Origin: Piscicola geometra | Taxonomy: Eukaryota > Annelida > Clitellata > Hirudinida > Piscicolidae | Assembly: GCA_943735955.1 (NCBI GenBank) | Contig: OX030960.1 | Span: 4,969,287-5,033,286 of the forward strand | Direction of reading: 5' to 3' | Length of the DNA stretch: 64,000 bases | In this document: piece by piece, positions 63,236 through 64,000 of the stretch | How the letters are laid out: each line of letters opens with the position of its first letter | How positions within the stretch are numbered: position 1 is the stretch's first letter | Translations under genes and position numbers: made by a program | Notes under the pieces: model-generated | Database searches by the model: none | The model's input: the letters and a program-made list of their open reading frames with translations, nothing else | What the model was told of the DNA's origin: nothing

Positions 63236-64000
63236 TTGTTTGACTATCGCAGGTTTCATTTCCATCTCACATTTTACTCAGTTCTAAAATAAATCATCAT
63301 ATAACTCTTGGGCACTATTCTGAAAAGACAAATCTACATAGCTACTTAAACTACTAGAGCTCCTGTCTCTTACATTTGAGAACCAATCGTTAAACAAATG
63401 GTTAATATAACAATGTTATATTTTAGCATTTTTTGTGTTAAAGATACTCTAGAGACAGTCAAGGTCGCGGTAAAGAATGGTTGGGAACGTCAGTTGCTCA
63501 TTCGACTTCTAAGGCCTCTGAGAGAAAATCCTTGTTGAAACTTTTTTTGCTGTATGTAAAAAAAATTTTTTTAATAATGATATTTTTATCTAACAATTTT
63601 TTTATACTTTATATTATTTTTAAATGACATTTTCAAATGTTTCATGCTTAAAGTTAGTATTAATTAGTAATTATTTTATTGAGTTTATACCTCATAAGGT
63701 ATCGAAAAGATCATCTATTCTTGAAAGTTATTTTTTATTTATCCTTCATTTTATTAGGATGAGTAATAAAATGGTATGCAACTATAAGCTTTATTTTCAT
63801 GAAAAATATATTTAAAGGTTATAAAATGCATTGGTTTGTGAATGATGATAGTTTTATCAGTATATCAATTTGAAATGTTTTCAAGAAAACAACTGAAAGA
63901 AAAAAAGCTGAGAAGATGAAAGGATTGCTGCTAGCTCAAAAGAGTTTTTGAAAGAATAATTTAAAGATTATCTTAAAAACATGCGAAATTTTAAAATAAA
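63236..64000. other. AT-rich sequence downstream of SPTLC2
   Basis: No gene, RNA or repeat recognised. Short open frames are consistent with chance. Confidence 0.5.

Overview
The window looks like AT-rich animal (bilaterian) nuclear DNA. Genes are split by many introns with GT-AG borders, intergenic and intronic DNA is long and A/T-rich, and there are tRNA-derived SINEs, DNA-transposon relics and microsatellites. The gene families (seven-repeat protocadherin, SPTLC2) and the SINE tails with a TATAGCGC core suggest an invertebrate, perhaps a lophotrochozoan. The species cannot be read from the sequence.

Layout. (1) 1-4600: mostly non-coding. It holds a 1.67-kb element with terminal inverted repeats, TA flanks and an internal ~80-bp minisatellite (1263-2930). 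(2) 4600-21910: left arm of a large inverted duplication carrying protocadherin copy A on the + strand (9 coding exons, 5705-21691, 1493 aa). (3) 21910-23745: spacer between the arms, with a tRNA-derived SINE. (4) 23745-42150: right arm carrying copy B on the - strand (9 coding exons, 40441-23969, 1496 aa). The copies are tail-to-tail with matching splice positions and phases; seven of nine exons have identical length. (5) 42150-55700: no secure gene; SINEs, a hAT-type element inserted into a SINE with an 8-bp target duplication, microsatellites and some exon-like islands. (6) 55700-63235: a complete SPTLC2 gene, the PLP-dependent catalytic subunit of serine palmitoyltransferase (14 coding exons from the ATG at 56043, 531 aa). 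(7) 63235-64000: non-coding.

Both protocadherins are predicted as single-pass adhesion proteins. Each has a signal-anchor-like segment, a basic pro-region ending in a furin-type site, seven cadherin repeats, a transmembrane helix and a ~440-residue cytoplasmic tail. The main unusual signal is that most exons of the two copies are nearly identical, at synonymous sites too, while the introns, the pre-furin region and two short exons are much more diverged. This points to exon-focused gene conversion or strong constraint. Exon models were derived by eye from splice signals, reading phase and comparison of the two copies; no alignment software or database was used.
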